Of a DNA stretch of 64,000 nt, positions 35,896 through 46,731 are shown piece after piece. The notes under the pieces are model-generated. The model worked only from the letters and a program-made list of their open reading frames with translations. It did not search any database and was not told the origin of the DNA. This DNA is from Nitrospira defluvii. GTDB taxonomy: Bacteria; Nitrospirota; Nitrospiria; Nitrospirales; Nitrospiraceae. Within the stretch, counting starts at the first letter, position 1; the number at the start of each line of letters is the position of its first letter. A program made the translations under genes and the position numbers. Location of the stretch: positions 248,001 to 312,000 of the forward strand of contig NZ_CAJNBJ010000001.1 in assembly GCF_905220995.1 (NCBI RefSeq). The letters are read 5' to 3'.

Positions 35896-36672
35896 CTAGA
35901 CGGATTCACCGACTTCAAGATCTTTAGCCTGGTCCTGCGCCAAGGGCGGCTTCTCCGCAAGCCCAGGTTCGCCTTCCCAATACAACATCCTGTAGCAATA
36001 TGGGCAAGTATGCACGTCTTCTCCACGCTTCACCTGAGACACGAGCTGCGGGGGCAATTGCAACCGACACCCGACGCAGATGCCGTCCTTGACCAGCACC
36101 AGGGCCGGCTCCTTTCGCATGGCCTTCAGCTTCTTGTACCGCGCGAAAAGCGCTTTCTCAACCTGCCCCGCCGACTGCGCCTGCTTCGACTCCAATTCGG
36201 CCAGTTCAGCTGCAAGCACGCGATCCTTCTCGTCCCACACAGCCTTCTCCTTGATGAAGAGCGCCTCCGACTCTTTCAGCTGTGCCTGGGCCGCGGTGAT
36301 GGTCCGTTGCGTCTGCTCGATCTGCTCCATCACCAGCAAGATCTTCTCCTCGAACTCACCCCGCTTCTTATTCGCCAACTCCACTTCGAAGAGATGCGCC
36401 TGATACTCCTGATTGGTCTTCAACTGAGCGGCACGGTCCTTCATTTTGCCGATCCGGTCTTCATGCGCCTCAAGGTCCTTCTCGTGGCTGCGGCGCTCCT
36501 TGTTCAACGCGTCGACCGACGTTGAAGCCTCTTGCAACACCTGCTTCACTTCGCGAACCGGAGCCTGGCTCGCCTCAAGACGTTCCGGTATTCTTCGCCG
36601 CTGTTCTTTTAAATCAGCAATGCGGAGGTCGAGCTTCTGCAGTTCAATGAGGGGAGAAAGCTGTAAATTCAC
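35896..36672 (-). CDS. Coiled-coil protein with C4 zinc ribbon
   Basis: 258 aa. Residues ~5-185 form two long antiparallel coiled coils (IELQKLDLRIADLKEQRR and onward). The C-terminus has a C4 zinc ribbon: CVGCRLQLPP then CPYC (about 205-230), as in the zf-RING_7/CT398 family. The family is proposed to bind nucleic acid or sigma-54-related partners, but the function is not settled. GTG start with CAAGGAG upstream. It is followed at 95 bases by the convergent RNase H gene. Confidence 0.85.
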   Translation of the reverse strand: MNLQLSPLIELQKLDLRIADLKEQRRRIPERLEASQAPVREVKQVLQEASTSVDALNKERRSHEKDLEAHEDRIGKMKDRAAQLKTNQEYQAHLFEVELANKKRGEFEEKILLVMEQIEQTQRTITAAQAQLKESEALFIKEKAVWDEKDRVLAAELAELESKQAQSAGQVEKALFARYKKLKAMRKEPALVLVKDGICVGCRLQLPPQLVSQVKRGEDVHTCPYCYRMLYWEGEPGLAEKPPLAQDQAKDLEVGESV

Positions 36673-36747
36673 GGGCTCCTTGGGGTAGTCTGAGGGTAGC
36701 GCCGCGCCGACGCCCCTCGCAATGAAACAACCGGAAGATGCTCAGAC

Positions 36748-36824
36748 TGGTGGGCCCACTAGGACTTGAACCTAGGACCAGCTGATTATGAGTCAGCCGC
36801 TCTAACCACCTGAGCTATGGGCCC
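36748..36824 (-). tRNA. tRNA with CAT anticodon, probably tRNA-Ile2 (or elongator tRNA-Met)
   Basis: 77 nt including an encoded CCA. Acceptor stem GGGCCCA...TGGGCCC, D-loop AGCTCAGGTGGTTAGAGC, anticodon arm GCTGA-CTCATAA-TCAGC (anticodon CAT) and T-arm CCTAGGTTCAAGTCCTAG. The GGGCCC acceptor and TTCAAGTCC loop resemble E. coli tRNA-Ile2, whose C34 is modified to lysidine by TilS, more than tRNA-Met; identity is not certain from sequence alone. Confidence 0.9.
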
Positions 36825-36935
36825 AACCCTGCCGGCCACTCGGCAAGCTCAGCTCGCGTCATGGCACCATTGGTTCGAGCGGCACGATTCTAGGCTGCCG
36901 ATACCGCAGAGTCAAACGCGACTCGGGCCCCGGCG

Positions 36936-38741
36936 CTAGAGACTTTCGACAAAACTGCGCAATTTCTTGCTCCGGCTCGGATGCCTCAGTTTGCGCAAGG
37001 CCTTCGCTTCAATCTGCCGGATCCGCTCACGCGTCACCTCGAAATCCTGCCCCACTTCCTCCAGCGTATGATCGGTGGCTTCGCCGATACCGAACCGCTT
37101 GCGCAGAACCTTCTCCTCACGCGGCGTCAGGGTCTCCAGCGCCCCATTGATCTGACGCTGCAAGTCGTACCGGATCGCAGCCTCCAACGGGGACACGGCT
37201 TTCTTGTCCTCGATAAAGTCGCCCAGATGGCTGTCCTCTTCCTCTCCGATCGGAGTTTCGAGGGAAATCGGCTCGCGCGCGATTTTCAGAATCTTCCGCA
37301 CTTTATCAAGCGGTAAGTCCATCCGCTCCGCGATCTCTTCCGGCGTCGGTTCGCGCCCGAGCTTCTGCACCAAGTGCCGGGAAGTCCTGATCAGCTTGTT
37401 GATCGTCTCGATCATATGAACCGGGATGCGGATGGTTCGCGCCTGGTCGGCAATCGCACGGGTAATCGCCTGCCGAATCCACCAGGTGGCATACGTGCTG
37501 AACTTGTAGCCACGCTTATATTCGAATTTGTCGACCGCTTTCATCAGCCCGATATTGCCTTCCTGAATCAAATCCAGGAACTGCAACCCGCGATTCGTGT
37601 ACTTTTTTGCGATACTGACGACCAACCGCAAATTGGCCTCGACCAATTCCGCCTTCCCGCGTTTGACCTTTTCCTCCGCCACATCCAGATGCTTGACCGC
37701 ATCCTTGATCTCTTCGGCCGAAATCAGTGCTTCTTCTTCCTCCAACTGACGGATGCGACCCTTTGCAGCCTGATAATGCTTCTTGATGTCTTGCAGGACC
37801 TCTTCGGAGAGACCGGTTCTCCGTTTGACGGCCAGCACATCCTTATGGGTTCGACACAACTTTCTCAGCAACTCTGCGCCGGCTTCGCCGCCGACACCCA
37901 AACGCCGCTGGCAGCTCGTCACTTCACGCTCCGCCTGGCGGAACAGCAGATTAAGGTCGCGCACCCGCTGGGTCATCCGATCCTTCAGGACGCCATGGAG
38001 GTTGACTGACTCCATCTTATCCACGACCTGTCCACGCACCGTATCAATCTGCTTGCGAAGCTTCTTCAGCTTCTCGGGGTCGGCGCCGACATGGCGGGCC
38101 TTGTCATACAAGTCTTTCAATGAGGCCGACACCTTACGCACCGCGTTCAAGGAGTCCAGCGTCTTGACCCGTAGCTCCTCATAGTCCTTTTCGACGGCTT
38201 CTTCTTCAAAGTCTTCTTCCGTCTCAACAACCGGCACAATCTCCCGCACATCAATCTTGCCGTTCTTCAGTTGATCACGCAGATTGAGGACGAACTCCAG
38301 GGTCATCGGCAGGCCATAGACGACCGTCGCAATGTCCTTTTTTCCCTCCTCGATCCGCTTGGCGATCTCGATCTCGCCCTCGCGGCTCAGCAGCGCCACA
38401 CTGCCCATCTCTTTGAGATACAGACGGACCGGGTCATCGGTGCGGCTCAGTGCCCCCGGGGTGAGGTCGATCTCTTTCTCGTTCTCCTCCGATGAGTCCG
38501 CCTCTTCGCTTTCCTCGATGGTGTCATCGCTCTCCGCAGCTTTTGGGGCACGTTCGGTTTCGGCGGACTCCACAATTTCAATGTCCATCTCACCGAACAT
38601 CGTCATGATCGTGCTGAACTGATCCGACGAGACGACATCCGCCGGCAACGTACTGTTGAGATCGTCGTATGTGAGGAAGCCCTTTTCCTTGCCCAGATTA
38701 ATGAGCTTCTTCACCTCGCCGAGTAATTCTTGTTTCGGCAT
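36936..38741 (-). CDS. rpoD: RNA polymerase primary sigma factor RpoD
   Basis: 601 aa. Region 1.1 at the N-terminus, an acidic linker, region 1.2 ([20 protein letters not shown]), a non-conserved insert (about 160-320), region 2 with the -10 recognition helix [19 protein letters not shown], region 3, and region 4 with the -35 helix [29 protein letters not shown] precedes the ATG. It directs housekeeping transcription. dnaG ends two bases upstream, preserving the dnaG-rpoD macromolecular-synthesis order. Confidence 0.98.
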   Translation of the reverse strand: MPKQELLGEVKKLINLGKEKGFLTYDDLNSTLPADVVSSDQFSTIMTMFGEMDIEIVESAETERAPKAAESDDTIEESEEADSSEENEKEIDLTPGALSRTDDPVRLYLKEMGSVALLSREGEIEIAKRIEEGKKDIATVVYGLPMTLEFVLNLRDQLKNGKIDVREIVPVVETEEDFEEEAVEKDYEELRVKTLDSLNAVRKVSASLKDLYDKARHVGADPEKLKKLRKQIDTVRGQVVDKMESVNLHGVLKDRMTQRVRDLNLLFRQAEREVTSCQRRLGVGGEAGAELLRKLCRTHKDVLAVKRRTGLSEEVLQDIKKHYQAAKGRIRQLEEEEALISAEEIKDAVKHLDVAEEKVKRGKAELVEANLRLVVSIAKKYTNRGLQFLDLIQEGNIGLMKAVDKFEYKRGYKFSTYATWWIRQAITRAIADQARTIRIPVHMIETINKLIRTSRHLVQKLGREPTPEEIAERMDLPLDKVRKILKIAREPISLETPIGEEEDSHLGDFIEDKKAVSPLEAAIRYDLQRQINGALETLTPREEKVLRKRFGIGEATDHTLEEVGQDFEVTRERIRQIEAKALRKLRHPSRSKKLRSFVESL

Positions 38742-38743
38742 AC

Positions 38744-40588
38744 CTACTCCTTCACCGCAGACGTCAGCGCAACCGGCGCCACGCCGGCTTTCCGAATCCG
38801 CATATCGTTAATCAATCTGTTCAGGCGATGCACGTCATCTTCCCTTCGCTCTCGCTCCGCAGCCTTCAACTCCTGAATCAAGGCACCCATGGTCCGCTCC
38901 CGGCCTCGTCGTTCCAACGTCTCCAAACACCCGGCGATATGTGCCGGAACATCATCATAATGTTGCTCCAGCATCGACAGTTCAGAAATCAGCGTGCCGC
39001 ACTCTTCATCATGGATGAGCGCATCGAGGAGATCACGCACCGACACGCGGCCATCCTGTCCCAGATGCTGCATCGCACAGTGAATCAGCCGGCGATACGC
39101 CGGAACCGAGAAGGCCTCCGGGGACAACTTTCCCAGGTCCTCGGCCGATAAACTCCCCTGCACCAGCAAGTGCACCAGGTCACGCTCCTCGGGATTTCCC
39201 TTCAGCTTGGAGGGCCCAGCCGGGGACGGAACCTTCGCCTCTCGTTCAGGGCGGCGCTGCTCCTGAGCCGCCAGGGTGGGATACCGATCGATCAACCGTT
39301 GCTGACTCAACCCCAGGCGTTCCGCCACCAGACGAATCCGCTCTTCCCGTTCGATGGGATGTGCGCTTTTCTGGAGGATACGTAATACCGCGTCCACGGC
39401 ACGAATCCGATCCTCAACGGTGCCGGCCTCTGCAGTCCGCAAACTGTGCTCCACCGCAAAATCCAATAGGCTGGGGGCCGTCTGATGCAGCGCCGTAAAC
39501 CCCTCAGCGCCATATTTCCGGACATAGGTGTCAGGATCTTCACCTTCCGGCAACGACACCACCTTGACGCTGAGCCCGCTGTTGACGAACAAATCCAGTG
39601 TCCGCAGGGCAGCTCTGACTCCCGCCTGATCCGGATCGAACAACAGTACGACATTCGACGCGAACCGCCTGATCACGGCAATATGCTCAGGGGTCAAGGC
39701 GGTACCCAACGTGGCCGCGACATGGCGGATCCCGGCCTGATGGAGGGCCACCGCATCGAAATAACCTTCGACGATGATCAGCGTCTGCTGCTGCCCTGCC
39801 GCATCACGAGCCGCCTCCAAGGCAAACAGTGTGTGTCCCTTCTTAAACAAGGGCGTTTCAGGCGAATTCAGATATTTGGGCGTCCCCTCCCCTACAATAC
39901 GCCCGCCGAAGGCCACGATGCGCTTCCGCAAATCGACGATAGGAAACATCACGCGGGAGCGGAAACGATCGTAATGCCCGGACGCTCCGGTTTTCGGCGC
40001 ACTGCCCTGATCCCGGGGAAGTGAAAGCCCGGCAGCAACAAGATCCGCCGCGACGAACCCCTCCTTGAGCATGGCCTTAGTCAATCCGTCCCATTCGGGC
40101 GGAGCAAACCCGATCTTGAACTGCTCGGACGTGTTGAGCTGTATGCCACGGCTTTCGAGATAGACGCGAGCCTGGGCTCCCGCCGCACCCTCCACCAGCA
40201 TCCGTCGATACCAGGCCCCGGCTGCCGCGTTCAATCGTTCCAATCGACCAAGCTGTGCGCGTACTTCATTGGAATATCCACCGCTCGATTCCGGAACATC
40301 GACCCCCACCTTGCGCCCCAGATCTCGCACAATTTCGGGGAAAGCCGCCCCGGTCAGTTTCATGAGGAATGTGTAGACATTGCCCCCGGCCCCGCAGCCG
40401 AAACAATGGAAGATCTGTCGCGAAGAACTGACTGTGAAGGAGGGAGACTTCTCTTGATGGAACGGACAGAGGCCCTTAAGATTCTGCCCGGCCCGCGTCA
40501 ATGCCACATGTTGGCCCACGATCTCCGCGATGTCCACTCGGTCTCTGATTTGGTTGATGACGTCGTCCGAAATCAGGCCTTGGCCCAC
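38744..40588 (-). CDS. dnaG: DNA primase
   Basis: 614 aa from the GTG at 40588 (GAGG six bases upstream); the frame extends to 40621 without conservation. CHC2-type zinc finger ([14 protein letters not shown]...[10 protein letters not shown]), TOPRIM domain with [14 protein letters not shown] and DPDQAGVRA, and a C-terminal helicase-binding region (about 470-600). It makes RNA primers at the replication fork. It precedes rpoD directly. Confidence 0.97.
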   Translation of the reverse strand: MGQGLISDDVINQIRDRVDIAEIVGQHVALTRAGQNLKGLCPFHQEKSPSFTVSSSRQIFHCFGCGAGGNVYTFLMKLTGAAFPEIVRDLGRKVGVDVPESSGGYSNEVRAQLGRLERLNAAAGAWYRRMLVEGAAGAQARVYLESRGIQLNTSEQFKIGFAPPEWDGLTKAMLKEGFVAADLVAAGLSLPRDQGSAPKTGASGHYDRFRSRVMFPIVDLRKRIVAFGGRIVGEGTPKYLNSPETPLFKKGHTLFALEAARDAAGQQQTLIIVEGYFDAVALHQAGIRHVAATLGTALTPEHIAVIRRFASNVVLLFDPDQAGVRAALRTLDLFVNSGLSVKVVSLPEGEDPDTYVRKYGAEGFTALHQTAPSLLDFAVEHSLRTAEAGTVEDRIRAVDAVLRILQKSAHPIEREERIRLVAERLGLSQQRLIDRYPTLAAQEQRRPEREAKVPSPAGPSKLKGNPEERDLVHLLVQGSLSAEDLGKLSPEAFSVPAYRRLIHCAMQHLGQDGRVSVRDLLDALIHDEECGTLISELSMLEQHYDDVPAHIAGCLETLERRGRERTMGALIQELKAAERERREDDVHRLNRLINDMRIRKAGVAPVALTSAVKE

Positions 40589-40719
40589 GGCGGTCCTCGC
40601 TAGTGCCCGCAGGGATCCCACCGGTCGGATACCCAGTTGGATGCCTTTGACGCGATTGAAAGTTGACCGTTCACCCTAACAAACGGTCCCCACAAGTGTC
40701 AATCGAGTTGGCGAACCGC

Positions 40720-41064
40720 TTACCCCGGAGGCCAGCCCATAGGCCTTCCGCCGAGCACATGCAGGTGGAGATGAAACACGGTCTGTCCACTGTCCGCCCC
40801 CGTGTTAGTGACGATACGATAGCCGGATCCGTTCAGCTTCCGAGCCCGCGCCACCTCCGCACAGGTCAACAGGAGCTTCCCCAGCAATGCCTGATCGCCG
40901 TCTGCACAATCCTGGACTGCCGCGACATGTCGTTTGGGGATCACCAGGATGTGGACGGGGGCCTGGGCATTGATGTCTTCGAACGCCAGCACCTGGTCAT
41001 CCTGATGGACAATCTTTGCCGGAATCGTACCGGCCACAATGCGACAGAAAATGCAGTTATCCAC
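40720..41064 (-). CDS. HIT-family nucleotide-binding protein (HINT type)
   Basis: 114 aa. The HIT motif is HLHLHVLGG near residue 98, and the typical CIFCRIVAG N-terminus with a zinc-Cys pair is present, as in HINT phosphoramidases. GTG start, overlapping the hisIE end by 8 bases, so it is part of the his transcript, perhaps cleaving adenylylated side products, but its cellular substrate is not known. Confidence 0.93.
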   Translation of the reverse strand: MDNCIFCRIVAGTIPAKIVHQDDQVLAFEDINAQAPVHILVIPKRHVAAVQDCADGDQALLGKLLLTCAEVARARKLNGSGYRIVTNTGADSGQTVFHLHLHVLGGRPMGWPPG

Positions 41065-41740
41065 CTGCTCTCCCTCCCGGCTCCGGCCTGATCCCAGACT
41101 TCCCGAACCGGGAGCCTAACTCACGATACACATCGCCAAGCGTCACATCGTGATAGCCCAACACGAGAAGCGTGTGAAAGAGCAGGTCGGCGGTTTCGTA
41201 GACGATCTCCTCTCGCTTCCCGTTCTTGGCAGCGATGATCACTTCACCCGCCTCTTCGGCCACTTTCTTCAAAATCCGGTCAGCCCCGCCCTGCAGCAGC
41301 TTCGAGACATATGAATCAGGCTGTGGGGTGGCCTTCCGCTCCAGGATAGTCTGGTAAATGCGCTCCAGGATCCCTCCACCGGCATCCTGAGTCTTCGTCT
41401 CACCGGCTTGCCCCTGCTCTGTCATCCTGGCAAAAAAACAGGCGCGCTCACCGGTATGACAGGTTGGCCCAACCGGTTCCACCTTCACAAGGATGGTGTC
41501 ATGATCACAATCGACAAAGAGATCTTTCACCCGCAGCACATGGCCGGACGACTCCCCTTTCTGCCACAACGTTTGGCGTGAGCGACTCCAAAAGTGAACA
41601 AACCTCGTCTCCAGCGTCTTGGTGATGGCCTGCTGGTTCATGAAACCCACCATCAAGACGGTCCCATCCAGCCAATCTTGAATCACGGCAGGAAGCAGCC
41701 CCTGCCTGTCAAACGTCAAATCCCGACGGTCCTGTGTCAT
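41057..41740 (-). CDS. hisIE: Bifunctional HisI/HisE: phosphoribosyl-AMP cyclohydrolase and phosphoribosyl-ATP pyrophosphatase
   Basis: 227 aa from ATG 41740, overlapping the hisF stop (TGATG). N-terminal HisI domain with VGFMNQQAITKT and the metal-binding DCDHDTILVKVEPVGPTCHTG; C-terminal HisE domain with KVAEEAGEVIIAAKNG. It performs steps 2 and 3 of histidine synthesis. The upstream frame to 42109 is only an open shadow of hisF. It is followed by the HIT gene. Confidence 0.96.
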   Translation of the reverse strand: MTQDRRDLTFDRQGLLPAVIQDWLDGTVLMVGFMNQQAITKTLETRFVHFWSRSRQTLWQKGESSGHVLRVKDLFVDCDHDTILVKVEPVGPTCHTGERACFFARMTEQGQAGETKTQDAGGGILERIYQTILERKATPQPDSYVSKLLQGGADRILKKVAEEAGEVIIAAKNGKREEIVYETADLLFHTLLVLGYHDVTLGDVYRELGSRFGKSGIRPEPGGRAGG

Positions 41741-42525
41741 CACGCCTGCTCCTGCGGGACGACCCCGAGCCGGACGGGCACGCCGCGTTCCCGCAAATAG
41801 GCCTTGGCCTGCTGAATCGTATGCGTTCGGTAGTGGAATATCGAGGCAGCCAACACGGCATCGGCCTTTCCCTTGACCAGCCCATCGTACAAATGCTCCA
41901 AGGTTCCTACCCCTCCCGAGGCGATCACCGGAATCGTGAGGCGCTCGGACACCGCGGCCGTCAACGCCAAATCGTACCCATTTTGCCGACCGTCTTGATC
42001 CATGCTGGTCAGCAGAATCTCCCCGGCGCCATATCCTTCCATGCGCTGAGCCCATTCCACTGCATCCAACCCGGTAGCCTTCCGCCCGCCATGTGTATAC
42101 ACCTGCCACTGTCCGCCGGACTCATTCCGTTTGGCATCGATGGCCACCACGATGCACTGCGTGCCGAACCGTTGCGCCGCCTCACGTACAAATTCCGGCT
42201 GCTGAACAGCCGTGGTGTTGATACTCACTTTGTCGGCCCCGGCATTGAGTAATGCACGAATGTCGTCCAGTGTGCGCACACCGCCGCCCACCGTGACCGG
42301 CATGAAAACCTGGGCAGCCGTCTGCTCCACCACGCCAATAATAGTTTTGCGATTTTCGTGTGAGGCCGTAATATCCAGGAAGCACAATTCGTCCGCCCCT
42401 TCACGGTCGTAAATGGTGGCCACCTCCACGGGATCCCCGGCATCGCGCAAATTCACAAAGCTCACGCCCTTGACGACCCGACCATCCTTGACGTCCAGAC
42501 ATGGAATGATGCGCTTGGTCAACAT
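41740..42525 (-). CDS. hisF: Imidazole glycerol phosphate synthase cyclase subunit HisF
   Basis: 261 aa from the ATG at 42525 ([20 protein letters not shown]), the family-typical start; the frame runs to 42600 through a tandem repeat. TIM barrel with phosphate loops VTVGGGVRT and [12 protein letters not shown]. With HisH it closes the imidazole ring and releases AICAR. Stop overlaps the hisIE start by one base. Confidence 0.97.
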   Translation of the reverse strand: MLTKRIIPCLDVKDGRVVKGVSFVNLRDAGDPVEVATIYDREGADELCFLDITASHENRKTIIGVVEQTAAQVFMPVTVGGGVRTLDDIRALLNAGADKVSINTTAVQQPEFVREAAQRFGTQCIVVAIDAKRNESGGQWQVYTHGGRKATGLDAVEWAQRMEGYGAGEILLTSMDQDGRQNGYDLALTAAVSERLTIPVIASGGVGTLEHLYDGLVKGKADAVLAASIFHYRTHTIQQAKAYLRERGVPVRLGVVPQEQA

Positions 42526-42540
42526 ATGAATGTGTGACGC

Positions 42541-42561
42541 GTGAAACGTGAAACGTGAAAC
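42541..42561. repeat. Three tandem copies of a 7-bp unit between hisA and hisF
   Basis: GTGAAAC occurs three times without interruption (GTTTCAC on the coding strand), inside the 71-base gap between the hisA stop and the hisF start and 16 bases from the hisF start codon. Repeat number could vary between strains and change hisF translation or spacing. Confidence 0.85.
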
Positions 42562-42596
42562 GAACCGGTTCTCTCTCCAACCCTCACAGAAAATCC

Positions 42597-43322
42597 TCAA
42601 CGATTCCGGATGGCTGCAACCGCCGCCGCGTAGTCCAACTTACCATCATACAGCGCTTTCCCGACAATGGCCCCCTCGACACGCGGACCAAGCGCCTGCA
42701 CCGCCTGCAAATCCTCCACCCGCGTGATGCCGCCTGAGGCAATGACTGGCAATGAGGAACTCTCCACGACCTCCCGCAGCGCCGCCAGATTCGGCCCACT
42801 CAACATGCCGTCGCGTGCAATATCCGTATAGATGACGGCACCCAGCTCATGGGCGGCAAGCTCCTTGAGTAGGTCGATGGCCCTGGTCTCCGACACCGTG
42901 GTCCACCCTTTCACCGCCACCTTGCCGTCTCGCGCATCAAGTCCCAGGAGAATCCGGCGAGGAAATTCACGACAAGCCTGCGCGAGAAATGCTCGATCAG
43001 TGAGGGCGGCCGTCCCGAGCACCACTCGCGCCACTCCCGCTTGAAGATATGTCCTGACCGTCTCGATGGTTCTGATGCCACCTCCGACTTGCACCTTCAC
43101 ACTCACCGTCTTCATCACCGCTTGGATTTGAGACAGGTTCTTCGGTTCACCATCGACTGCGCCATTGAGATCGACGACATGAATGAGGTCGGCCCCCTGT
43201 TCCTGCCACCGTCGCGCGACCGAAGGTACGTCCTCCGAATACACGGTTTCCGCCGCCATATCACCCTGCCGCAACCGCACGCAACGCCCGTCCTTCAGAT
43301 CAATCGCCGGAATCACACGCAT
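42597..43322 (-). CDS. hisA: ProFAR isomerase HisA
   Basis: 241 aa from ATG 43322 ([17 protein letters not shown]); the frame extends to 43421 but the start matches the family. TIM barrel with the catalytic Asp in AIDLKDG, then [11 protein letters not shown] and [12 protein letters not shown]. It isomerises ProFAR to PRFAR. It follows the lipoprotein gene (22 bases) and precedes hisF. Confidence 0.96.
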   Translation of the reverse strand: MRVIPAIDLKDGRCVRLRQGDMAAETVYSEDVPSVARRWQEQGADLIHVVDLNGAVDGEPKNLSQIQAVMKTVSVKVQVGGGIRTIETVRTYLQAGVARVVLGTAALTDRAFLAQACREFPRRILLGLDARDGKVAVKGWTTVSETRAIDLLKELAAHELGAVIYTDIARDGMLSGPNLAALREVVESSSLPVIASGGITRVEDLQAVQALGPRVEGAIVGKALYDGKLDYAAAVAAIRNR

Positions 43323-43344
43323 GCATTCACCTGCCACAAATCCA

Positions 43345-44079
43345 CTATGGAGTCCCCCCGGCCGCCCCACCGTAGGGGAAGACCTCCGCCAATTCGGAAG
43401 CCCCATACGCCGCCAACTCATCCGCAGTCACAAATCCACCGGATCGCTGAATGAAGCCGATAAAATCTTCTGTCATAGGCCGCTGTTTTTCGTAATAATT
43501 ACCTTCCCACAAGACCATCCCGTCTGGTGCCACCAGCTTCACTTCGAACCCCACAGCGGCGGGTGGATCCGCTCCCAGCCGGCTCCCCACACGCTCTTGA
43601 TAGACCAGCACCTTCCCAATTAATGCCGCATCGGCCCCCAGACGCTGAGCGATTTTATGAGCGGGGGGCGCCTCAGCCGCAGCCCCGCCGGAAAGGTCTC
43701 GCGCCGCGGACCTCGCGTCGTTGGGAGAGAGCACGCGCAAGCCTGGCTTGGCCTTCAGTTTCGCCCACAACAACTCGGTAATTTTTTCGCCGGCGGCCGG
43801 TGGGACGACCTGCGTCCGGCGGACATATTGATCGGTCGCCAGTGAGCCACTTGCCGCCATGTCAGACCGTCGCGCTCCGGAAGGCACCGAAAATGCGGGA
43901 CCGCCGGCATCAACAATCTGAGGCGTCGCGATGGTATCGAACGGAATCAGGACGATTGTACGGACCGGATATTTCCCTGCTTGAGCAGAAATCTTGGTCG
44001 TCACCTTCGTCCCGCTGCAGCCGACGATGAGTAGGGCGGTCAGCAACGCCGGCAGACAGCGAAACACCCGCGCGCTCAC
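43345..44079 (-). CDS. Predicted lipoprotein embedded in the his operon
   Basis: 244 aa from the GTG at 44079, whose codon overlaps the hisH stop (GTGA). Hydrophobic N-terminus and lipobox LLIVGC near residue 20 predict a lipoprotein. The mature part has a Rossmann-like alternating pattern (TIVLIPFDTIATP, then KIAQRLGADAALIGKVLVYQ) that recalls CsgG/LpoB-like secretion-related lipoproteins, but I cannot name the family. It lies between hisH and hisA, a position with no role in histidine synthesis. Function unknown. Confidence 0.75.
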   Translation of the reverse strand: MSARVFRCLPALLTALLIVGCSGTKVTTKISAQAGKYPVRTIVLIPFDTIATPQIVDAGGPAFSVPSGARRSDMAASGSLATDQYVRRTQVVPPAAGEKITELLWAKLKAKPGLRVLSPNDARSAARDLSGGAAAEAPPAHKIAQRLGADAALIGKVLVYQERVGSRLGADPPAAVGFEVKLVAPDGMVLWEGNYYEKQRPMTEDFIGFIQRSGGFVTADELAAYGASELAEVFPYGGAAGGTP

Positions 44080-44684
44080 GTCCAGGCACCGAAATTCTTG
44101 ATGAGCTGCAGGCCGACTGCTTGGCTTTTTTCGGGATGGAACTGGCAGGCGACCACGTTGTCTTTCCATACCGCCGAGACGAACGGCTTTCCATATTCAG
44201 TCACGGTTGCGATGATCGTCGAATCCACAGGTTCGACATAGTAGGAGTGCACGAAGTAGTAGTAGCTGCCTGGCGCAATACCTACCAATGGAGGCGCGGG
44301 CCGGACGACCTGAATTTCATTCCACCCCATATGCGGAACTTTCAGGGAGGGATCCAGCGAAAATTTTTTGACGCGGCCGGGAATGAGGCCAAGCCCCTTG
44401 TGGGTTCCGAACTCTTCGCTCTCCGTGAACAGCAGCTGGAGTCCCAGGCAAATGCCCAGAAACGGTTTACCCGACTGGATCGCGACCTGAATGGGGGTGA
44501 TTAATTCATACCGTTCGAGATTCGCCATGCAATCCCCGAACGCTCCCACACCAGGCAACACGACATGACTGGCATTCGCAATGGCTCGAGGCTCACGCGT
44601 CACCACGGCCTGATGCCCCACGGCTTCGAAGGCCTTGAAGACGCTCCGCAAATTACCCATGCCGTAATCAATGATGGCAATCAT
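44076..44684 (-). CDS. hisH: Imidazole glycerol phosphate synthase glutaminase subunit HisH
   Basis: 202 aa from ATG 44684 (MIAIIDYGMGNLRSV). Class I amidotransferase with the nucleophile Cys in PFLGICLGLQLLF, and a catalytic His-x-Glu near the end (CQFHPEKSQ). It hydrolyses glutamine and channels ammonia to HisF. hisB ends 75 bases upstream. Confidence 0.97.
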   Translation of the reverse strand: MIAIIDYGMGNLRSVFKAFEAVGHQAVVTREPRAIANASHVVLPGVGAFGDCMANLERYELITPIQVAIQSGKPFLGICLGLQLLFTESEEFGTHKGLGLIPGRVKKFSLDPSLKVPHMGWNEIQVVRPAPPLVGIAPGSYYYFVHSYYVEPVDSTIIATVTEYGKPFVSAVWKDNVVACQFHPEKSQAVGLQLIKNFGAWT

Positions 44685-44759
44685 GATGACGCTCGAAGAT
44701 CCGCAATGAGGGACCGCCGACCACGCAATGGTGGCCCACACCGACCCCACCAGCGGGAG

Positions 44760-45365
44760 CTAGAGGCTTCCCTTCGTCGATAGGACCGTCCCCAACAACC
44801 GCTCTTCCACCATGGTGGCTTGATCCAACGCCCGAGCCAGCGCTTTGAAGATGGCTTCCATGATGTGATGGGGATTGCGCCCATACTGGAGATTGACGTG
44901 AAGATTCAACCCACCATGGGTCACGAACGCCTGAAAAAAGTCCTCGAACAGGCCTAGGTCGAACGTTTTGATCTTCCGGTCCGGCAAGTTCACGTTGTAC
45001 ACCAGGTATGGGCGCCCACTGAGATCCACCGTCACCTGAGCGAGTGTTTCATCCAAGGGCACTGAGGCCCACCCGAACCGCTTGATTCCTGCCTTCTCCC
45101 CCAAGGCCTGATGCAGCGCCTTGCCCATCGTGATGCCGACGTCTTCCACCGTGTGGTGCTCGTCGATGTCGATATCACCCTTAGCTTGAACCGTGAGATC
45201 GAAGAATCCATGCTTGGCTAACAGCTCCAGCATGTGATCGAAAAACCGGATAGAGGTGTCGATCTGTCCACGCCCGCTCCCGTCCAGCACCCACTCGACG
45301 CGGATATCGGTTTCCTTCGTGGCACGATGAAGCGCAGCTTGTCTCGGAGCGCCGGTCTTTTTCAT
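44760..45365 (-). CDS. hisB: Imidazoleglycerol-phosphate dehydratase HisB
   Basis: 201 aa, dehydratase only, without the phosphatase domain of the E. coli bifunctional enzyme. Metal-binding motifs [17 protein letters not shown] and [11 protein letters not shown] are clear, with a conserved [20 protein letters not shown] repeat. It dehydrates IGP to imidazole acetol-phosphate. ATG overlaps the hisD stop by four bases. Confidence 0.97.
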   Translation of the reverse strand: MKKTGAPRQAALHRATKETDIRVEWVLDGSGRGQIDTSIRFFDHMLELLAKHGFFDLTVQAKGDIDIDEHHTVEDVGITMGKALHQALGEKAGIKRFGWASVPLDETLAQVTVDLSGRPYLVYNVNLPDRKIKTFDLGLFEDFFQAFVTHGGLNLHVNLQYGRNPHHIMEAIFKALARALDQATMVEERLLGTVLSTKGSL

Positions 45366-46645
45366 GAGAACCTGCTTAGGGCTGATTTCGCGTGCGCATC
45401 GAAGCCTTCGATGTGCGCCAGTCGGACGATGTGATCCTTGGCTTTCGTCAATTCTTCCCTTGTGTAATGCACGATATTGCTGACCTTCACGTAGTCATTG
45501 ACGGAGAGCGGAGAGAAGAAACGCGCCGTCGCGCCGGTCGGCAACACGTGATTAGGGCCTGCCACGTAATCCGCCACGGCGGGTGGAGTGTATCGCCCCA
45601 GGAACAGCGCTCCGGCGTGGCGAACCTGTTCCAGATAGTCAAAGGGTCGATCGACCGACAACGTGAGATGTTCGGGAGCGATCTGATTCGCCACCTCGAT
45701 GGCGTCGCCCATGGTGGGAACCACGAACGCAGCAAAATGTCGAGCGATCGACTTGGCAGCGATTTTTTCCCGTTGCAACCCCTTCAGCTGCAGCTGAATC
45801 AACCGTACGACTTCTTTCGCCAAGGATGCCGAGGTCGTCACGAGGTATACCTGTGCATCCTCGTCATGTTCGGCCTCGCAAAGTAAGTCCGCCGCGACGT
45901 GCGCCGGCTTCGCGTCGTCATCCGCCACGACCAGCAGCTCACTGGGACCGGCCACCATATCGATGCCCACAGTGCCATACAGCAGCCGCTTGGCGGTCGC
46001 GACATACATATTGCCGGGACCCACAATCTTATCCACCTTGGCAATCGTCTTTGTGCCGAAGGCCATCGCACCGATCGCTTGCACCCCACCGACCCGATAA
46101 ATTTCGTCGACGCCGGCGATGTCGGCGGCAACCAGCAAATAGGGGTTGATCTCCCCCTTGGGGGTTGGCGTGCACATGACGATCCGGCGTACCCCGGCCA
46201 CCTTTGCGGGAATAGCACACATAAGCACCGACGAGGGATAGACGGCCTTTCCGCCAGGTACGTATACGCCGACCGCATCAAGCGGCGTCACCGTCTGACC
46301 GAGCGTCGCAGTCTGCTCCTGATACATCCAGGTTTTGGTTCGCTGGCGTTCGTGAAACTGGCGTACCCGTTCCGCCGCATATCGGAGCGAGTCCCCTTCA
46401 TCCTTGCGAATGTGATAGTACGCTTCCTTGACTTCCTCAGACGTCACACGCACCTGATCCAGCTTCAACGCGAGCCGGTCGAACTTCTTGGTATACCGCA
46501 GGACCGCCCGATCTCCACCACGCTCGACCGCTTGGAGAATCGCACGGACACTTTTTTCAACACTCGCCCCTTGCGAACGCGAACGGGTCGCAATTTTCCG
46601 CAATGCGTTGGCAAATCCCCGATCGGTACTCGCAAAAATGGTCAT
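45362..46645 (-). CDS. hisD: Histidinol dehydrogenase HisD
   Basis: 427 aa from ATG 46645; the frame extends to 46687 without conservation. It includes [17 protein letters not shown], the zinc/His catalytic segment ([12 protein letters not shown], with Glu-His) and [10 protein letters not shown]. It oxidises L-histidinol to L-histidine with two NAD. hisG lies 86 bases upstream on the same strand. Confidence 0.97.
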   Translation of the reverse strand: MTIFASTDRGFANALRKIATRSRSQGASVEKSVRAILQAVERGGDRAVLRYTKKFDRLALKLDQVRVTSEEVKEAYYHIRKDEGDSLRYAAERVRQFHERQRTKTWMYQEQTATLGQTVTPLDAVGVYVPGGKAVYPSSVLMCAIPAKVAGVRRIVMCTPTPKGEINPYLLVAADIAGVDEIYRVGGVQAIGAMAFGTKTIAKVDKIVGPGNMYVATAKRLLYGTVGIDMVAGPSELLVVADDDAKPAHVAADLLCEAEHDEDAQVYLVTTSASLAKEVVRLIQLQLKGLQREKIAAKSIARHFAAFVVPTMGDAIEVANQIAPEHLTLSVDRPFDYLEQVRHAGALFLGRYTPPAVADYVAGPNHVLPTGATARFFSPLSVNDYVKVSNIVHYTREELTKAKDHIVRLAHIEGFDAHAKSALSRFS

Positions 46646-46731
46646 AACTTCCGTCCTGCCGCCGCACGCCAGACGTAACAACGGCACTCCCTCGAACCTC
46701 CACGGCTACTCGCGTGGGATCGGTCGGCGCA

